Assembly (NCBI GenBank): GCA_022559845.1
Contig: JAHNEJ010003547.1
Coordinates: forward strand, 124,001-188,000
Reading direction: 5' to 3'
From: Amorphophallus konjac
Taxonomy: Eukaryota; Streptophyta; Magnoliopsida; Alismatales; Araceae
Length of the DNA: 64,000 nucleotides
This document shows positions 58,922-64,000 of this stretch, piece after piece. Position numbers and translations under genes: made by a program. Under the pieces are notes generated by a model. It saw only the letters and a program-made list of their open reading frames with translations, ran no database searches and had not been told where the DNA came from. The number at the start of each line of letters is the position of its first letter. The stretch's first letter is position 1.

Positions 58922-60295
58922 AGTTCACCTTCTGTTGGCAATCTAATGGAGTTGTGATGCGAATATCACTGTTGCATTCTGAATACTACTCTTCTTACGC
59001 TATAATTCTCCATACTCGTATCGGGCATCATTCGGGCTTCCGTATTCTAGCGCAGAAATCGCCCTGGGATGTCCAAGGCCCACATGAAACCCCTCCCCCT
59101 CCCTGGGGTCTCCTCGATGATTGATTGCATCGAGCTGCTTATTTTCCTTATATATCTCTCTGTCTAATGCCGGAGTTGGCTCCCTCGTCACTACCCCACT
59201 CAGAATCATGAGCTAGACGGGGCATGGCTATTCCCAAACGCTTAAGCGTCAGAATCTCTCTTATACATATCATGCCTGTTAAGTGCTCGGGTATATGCCT
59301 TATGTAGTTCCATCTATTCGCTGCCCTCCTACTGTGAGCTCTGTAGTCTATGTGCCTCCATAATCAACCCCCAATTGCTGACCAATTAACTTCTCTGTGC
59401 TAATCTCATTATCGGTTTACTGAGAATTGAACGATTTATTACTATTTTTTTTCTACCCTAAGAGAGATTTAGGTGAGGGTCTGTCAGCATGACCAATCTC
59501 CTTCTTTCTATTATAAGGGTGATATAAAGATGTTACTGTGAGCATATGCCTTCTCATATTAACCTCGATTTGTCAACCAGGGAGGGGGAACATTTCTCAT
59601 CAAATGTTTCTATCGCTAGCTTTCTTCTGAACCGCCAAAGGTCCATGGGGCTCCGTCCTAGTGATGTGGAGTCTAAAGGGCCACCAGGGCAAATATAAAT
59701 GGATCTCTCGATCCAATATTAAACCAAATCCACGTGCCCTAGGGAATCGTGGTGGCCGTGGGTTTACGGAACCCCTCGTAGGCTAGCCCTCAGGGTCTCC
59801 AGCCCATTCGAGCCGTCCCCTGAATCTTTCGATAACCCACAGAGCATCAGTGCCCCTCGTAGGCTGGCCCTCGGGTTTCCGTATGTTTGGGTTCGCCGGT
59901 CGCCATGTTGGCCTCCGACATTCAGGAGCTTACCCTGAGAATCTGGTGGGTGAGTCTCCACTTTTCCCCCATGACCCTTTGGGATATGGGGAGATGCTGC
60001 CCAATTTTTCTCTCATTCTAACAACTTGTATGCTAATCTTGCTAATGATTAATGAACACTCAGGTTACCCATGGCATTTGATGTGTTTTTCATGACTCTT
60101 CCAACAAACGTTTGGCCGGCTAATCTACATTGCACTGTAATAATTTGTGCTTGAGTATGAACCTCGCACATAACTAAATCAATCAACTTTTGCCTTAAGA
60201 AAAATTTGGTGATTAATAGGTTTGAATAAGCCACAGAAATCTTGATAAAAGAATGCCTCAGTTTGATCTATATAAATAACTTTCAGGAGAACCCA
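58919..60295. other. Unassigned repetitive region
   Basis: No gene seen. Two copies of 'cccctcgtaggct(a/g)gccctc' lie 80 bp apart (59772 and 59852). Confidence 0.4.
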
Positions 60296-60640
60296 TCGCC
60301 AAATCCGGCGTGGCCTAATCCGGCGCCCAAACCGGCACACTGGATTAGCCCCTCTCCCAAACTCCAAATATCTCAATCCCCCTCGAAACGGCGTAAGGCC
60401 TAAATCTGACACGCCCTTCATACCTCGCGCTAGATTAAACCCTTCAAACCCTGCGTCGAATTAAACTATCCTCTACCTCGTGCCGCATTATAGCTTCACA
60501 TATACTGCCGCACAGGATTAGAGTACCTTCACACCCCGCGCCGCATTAGAGCTTCGCATACACTGCCGCCCCAGATTAGCATCCCTTCACACCCCGTGCC
60601 AGATTAGAGTTTCACATACACCCCCATGCCAGTTTAGCAT
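60296..60640. repeat. CCGGCG dyads and roughly 60-bp tandem units
   Basis: AAATCCGGCG and TAATCCGGCG words (60302-60325), then about three copies of a block with 'ccttcacaccccg(c/t)gcc' followed by agattaga- or gcattaga-type words (60420-60640). Same arm words as 58370-58402, so both ends may belong to one element. Confidence 0.6.
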
Positions 60641-61512
60641 ATGTTCCCACTTCCATGTCCCCTCTCATTGTCGTACCTCCAACAGAGTCAACTCTAAGTC
60701 TCAAGAGTCGACTTCCTGCTTCAGTCCGCTTCCTCCTTCTTGGCTTTCCACTTAGGAGTTGAGTGCCATCATTGGCTCGCTAATTAATAATGAACATGGC
60801 CATCCCATGAATGAGTAATGAGAATGGTGATAATCGTGTTTATAATTCTCTCTTGGGTTTGTTGTCTCCATGCTTGCGCATGCATTTATACTTATATACG
60901 TATATATAGATATATGCGCTCATCATCTTTGGTGTGCCTGTCATTATTCCGGCCTCCCGATATATCAAATGGTGATTTGTGGAAAATCAGATTAGGTTTG
61001 ATTGAAAGCTCTTACTACGCGTGATGGTGGTCTTTGGACTATATTCTTCGCCGTGTACTGGGAGTCGAGTAAATAAATATGATTGCATTACATGCTTGAA
61101 TGTATGTGTAGATCCTGTCCTTTAATTTGCTTACGCTTCGTATCTGTTTCAGCCCCGATGGTTCTATATCTGGCAACTAATCAAGGGTCTTACTCCTCCT
61201 CGGATGATGTAATTAACATCATAGCCTTTATGTTATGACGGACTTCCGGTCTCAACACGGACTTCACATTCGTCTGAACAAGTTAGATCGAGCGCACAAA
61301 AATTTTGTCACACATGTGACTAGCACGCCCTATGCTAAAATAAAACCCCTAATAAATAAACCAAATAAATCGATATATATAAAATATCAATAAAATCTCA
61401 TCCCCATAGTCTGGACCACCCGGTGGGATCGTGTCTCCCTTCATCTCTTTGCCAAGATAAATGGGCCTCGGGGCCCTCTCAAATAATGTTGATCGTTTGC
61501 TTGTTTCTGTGA
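60641..61512. other. Unassigned region
   Basis: A single GAGTCAACTC / GAGTCGACTT dyad at about 60690-60712, like those of element D's LTR. Otherwise nothing recognised. Confidence 0.4.
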
Positions 61513-62160
61513 TTGCAGGAAGCAACGATGGCTGCTGGATTTGCCGCTTTGACTTTCGGCCTTGCGATCGTGGCCAACCATGTTGAGTACGGGTACCTGG
61601 CAATACCGACCATTTTCGACACCTTTCCACCGGTGGTCGGCTTCCTGAATTTCTCGGGGGTAGCCTTCACTGATATGTTGGAGTTGGAGACTCTAGAGCC
61701 AGCTAAGAAGAGCATCAACGAGAAGCCCAAGGTTCACAACACTCGATGCTGTAAAGGCCTGCCAAGAGGCCAAATCCAGTTAACAGGTTGCATGGTCCAC
61801 CATGTAGCTCAAGGGGCTCGCCCTACCTGCCACAACAAGCCCGGAGGCCGCTGCCAAGAAGCTTCCGAAGGAAAGTCGCTACTCTTGTCATCGGACGACT
61901 CTCGGCGTCTGGCAAGTCCATTGTTATTGGGGGCGTCCGTGTCTTTTTGACTGACGTGATGCCCAGGTTATCTCAGACCACGTGATTCTTGTTGTGCCGG
62001 TCCGCAACTCGTTCCAGGCGTTGTCCGGGAGGAGAGCTAAAAAGGAAGAAACTGGCCGCCAAGGCTGAAGGTGTTCAAACAAGTATGGGTCCCTAAGAGG
62101 ACACAACCTGTCCATCAAGGAGAACCTATTTGCTACAACTTCGAGTCTACTGAGGTAAGG
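61513..62160 (+). other. Unrecognised possible coding exon
   Basis: A splice-acceptor-like tract (ctgtgattgcag, end 61519) precedes ATGGCTGCTGG. The frame runs to 61950, with a hydrophobic N-terminal segment (FAALTFGLAIVANHVEYG) and little later structure. Another frame (61788-61985) reads LVIGRLSASGKSIVIGGVRVF. The same first frame reopens at 62071-62160 (FKQVWVPKRTQPVHQGEP), followed by a donor-like GAG/GTAAGG. No family recognised; it could be a broken element ORF or a host exon. Confidence 0.3.
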
Positions 62161-62175
62161 AAGAGGATTGAGAGG

Positions 62176-64000
62176 AGTCACGCCCCGAGATTATGCAGCG
62201 GAAACAATCAGGAACGTGAACAGTCGGCTAGTACGCCTCGAGCAAGCAATATAATCAGAGCGCAAGTCAATCACATAAAAGTAATTGCACAAGTAATTTT
62301 TCCAAACTTCACTTTATTTCATAACAATAGTAATCTCAAAGTATAAAAAATCCTTGACTCTTTACTAGACTCAATAAAATAAAAATTACATCATGACTCG
62401 ACTAGACTTAATGACTATGGTTTCTCTCAAACCATCAATCACTCTCGGAATCATTACTTGAGTAATCCGAATCCGACCCTCTAGTATTTCCTGAAAAAGA
62501 TTGGGAAGTAGGGTAATGAGCACACATGCCTAGTAGGTATCTTCGCATCAACATGGTGGCAAGTTTAAGTGATTAGTATTTTAGCTCTAGATAATAAGAT
62601 AAATCATGCAAATACGACAAAGCATACAAATAAAGCCAAAGTAACCAGATATAATCAAGCTTGAGATATGGGAATATGATAAATCAAGTATATACCAAGA
62701 ATGTAAATTTGGCCTTTCCATGAACAAGAATGTAACTAGAATATACTTTTCATAACCATGAAGGCTATGCACTAGAAAGTCATGTAACAAGCAAGAAAGT
62801 ACTCTTCACTTAGTAGCAAGTACTTCGTGAATTCATGTGGATCCCGTGGATATTTCACTTATCTATAGAGAAAGTACTCCCAGCGCAATACGACGCCAGT
62901 AGCATCATACCCCATGGTTTACAGTATGTTTCCGACAATCAGTCGAGGGGACTAGCATAGAGCCCTTGAAAACAATCAGTGCTCGAACTGCATCTTCAAT
63001 TATAAATCAAGCTACTTCCACGTTTATAACAATAACACGACCAATAATGCACAAGTTCAATAATAATTCCATAATAAGGTAGCCAAGATATAGAACGTAC
63101 CAATAGTTGATCATGAGAATTAAAAAAATGCATTAATAACTAGGTTATGCTATAGAGAAAATTCGACAGCATAATGGTATATTCTTTAAATTTCATAATT
63201 CAAGTTTAACTTGGTTAAACATAATTTAGGCTCCAGATAATCCTAAGATCATCTAGGAACTCAAGAAAACCAACCCCAAAGTCAAACCTCGGGTTAGACA
63301 TAATCAGGAACCAAGCGGTCTATTACTGGGCTGTTTAGCACGCTTGGCGGTCTAGATATGGACCGTGTCATAGATTAACGACATCAATGTAGTAAAACCA
63401 TCTGGAGCGTTAGCGGTCTAGCGGATGGCTGTTAGGTATCCGTTAGCGGTCTAGTGCAAGGCCGCTAGCAGAAGTCAGATGGTCATTCATATATAATTAT
63501 TACAAGAGTATATGATTTTGGGTCGTAAATTAAAATAAGTTAAAAATAATACCAATGTGCATAAAAATATGAAATCCACTATGATGAACAATAGAATTAA
63601 CTAAGTATATGAAACTAGTGCTCAAACCAGGAATAAAACTTAGTTAACTAGGCTTATCATATAATCATTATGGCTAATCTACAATATGTTTCGGGTTAAC
63701 AATATTATAGAAATCAGTAATTGAAAACGGTCTAGTGCATGACCGTTTCACTGGGCCAAACGGTCTATCGGGCGACCGCTAGAGTGTTTGACGGTCTACA
63801 GAAGACCGTTTCCTCCCGTATTACAGAAAACTAAATAATAATAAGATAAAATACTAATCCAAGACATATCATGCCTAGAAATCAACATAATTAAACTTCT
63901 ATCATGATGATAGAATGAAGATAGGCCAACAATATGCATAGGCTTATGTGATAAACAAGAAAATTTCCTTTTCACTCCATTAAGGCTAGGTTCATGTATG
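62176..64000 (-). mobile_element. Element H: Tekay/Del-like LTR, minus strand, runs out of the window
   Basis: On the minus strand it ends ctcggggcgtgac at about 62177, like F and E. Blocks match F's LTR on the opposite strand: 'ccatggtttacagtatgtttcc', 'cagtcgaggggactagcatagagccctt' and 'aagctacttccacg' (62910-63025; written here as separate words). No Met primer site lies beyond the end, so it is a solo or 3' LTR. No gene seen; the minus-strand frame at 62790-62587 is in LTR sequence. Confidence 0.8.
63312..63812. repeat. Paired-dyad clusters (element H LTR)
   Basis: AGCGGTCTA / GGGCTGTTTA with GGCGGTCTA / GGACCGTGTC; TAGCGGTCTA / TGGCTGTTA with TAGCGGTCTA / GGCCGCTA (8-nt spacer); then AACGGTCTA / GACCGTTT, AACGGTCTA / GACCGCTA and GACGGTCTA / GACCGTTT (63727-63812). 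Confidence 0.88.

Noticed and set aside
58737..58928. Minus-strand Tyr-Ile repeat protein
   Set aside because: Artefact of the (TA)n tract.
62176..64000. Element H considered as the 5' LTR of a full element lying to the left
   Set aside because: No initiator-Met primer site follows its end on the minus strand, unlike F.

Overview
The window looks like nuclear heterochromatin from a flowering plant. I found no convincing host single-copy gene. Nearly all of it is LTR retrotransposon DNA: Ty3/gypsy Tat-lineage elements with antisense plant-mobile-domain (PMD) genes, chromodomain Ty3 (Tekay/Del-like) elements with LTRs of about 3 kb, and Ty1/copia Sirevirus-like elements with initiator-Met primer sites. 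The species cannot be told from the sequence; a dicot is a guess.

The elements are nested. Element C (Tat, minus strand) is the oldest shell. Its gag and protease lie at about 55552-57512, and the rest of its protease plus a G-patch lie at 21047-22044. Between them sits element B (Tat-type, non-autonomous, plus strand, 22045-55551). The C reading frame is continuous across B. Inside B's gag sits element G (Sirevirus-like copia, plus, about 26996-48659). Inside G, upstream of its envelope-like ORF, sits element F (Tekay/Del-like Ty3, plus, 34067-44819) with a perfect 5-bp target duplication (CCCTC). On the left a second chain runs C > D (copia, minus, 17848-21046) > E (Tekay-like LTR, 15667-17847) > I (LTR, minus, 14301-15666) > A (autonomous Tat, plus, from before base 1 to 13777), though the inner junctions are less secure. 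The right end (57513-62175) is poorly assigned, and another Tekay-like LTR (H, minus) runs out of the window from about 62176.

Element A carries a complete-looking seven-exon antisense gene (10756-7590) for a 760-residue PMD plus coiled-coil protein, and a second, frameshifted antisense PMD-like gene (6611-5174). A's own pol is broken. Most lesions in all the elements are C-to-T or G-to-A type stop codons, as expected of methylated, silenced DNA.

The most striking unexplained pattern cuts across all families. It is a module of two imperfect dyads of about 24-25 bp (arms such as TAACGGYC and GRCCGTTA around a loop of about 8 nt), separated by a spacer of about 7 nt, so dyad centres lie about 32 bp apart, close to three helical turns. 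Clusters occur in the LTRs or non-coding parts of A, B, D, E, F, G, H and I. Different families keep the layout while the arm sequence changes on both sides together. I regard this as the leading candidate for an undescribed shared cis-acting system of plant LTR retrotransposons.
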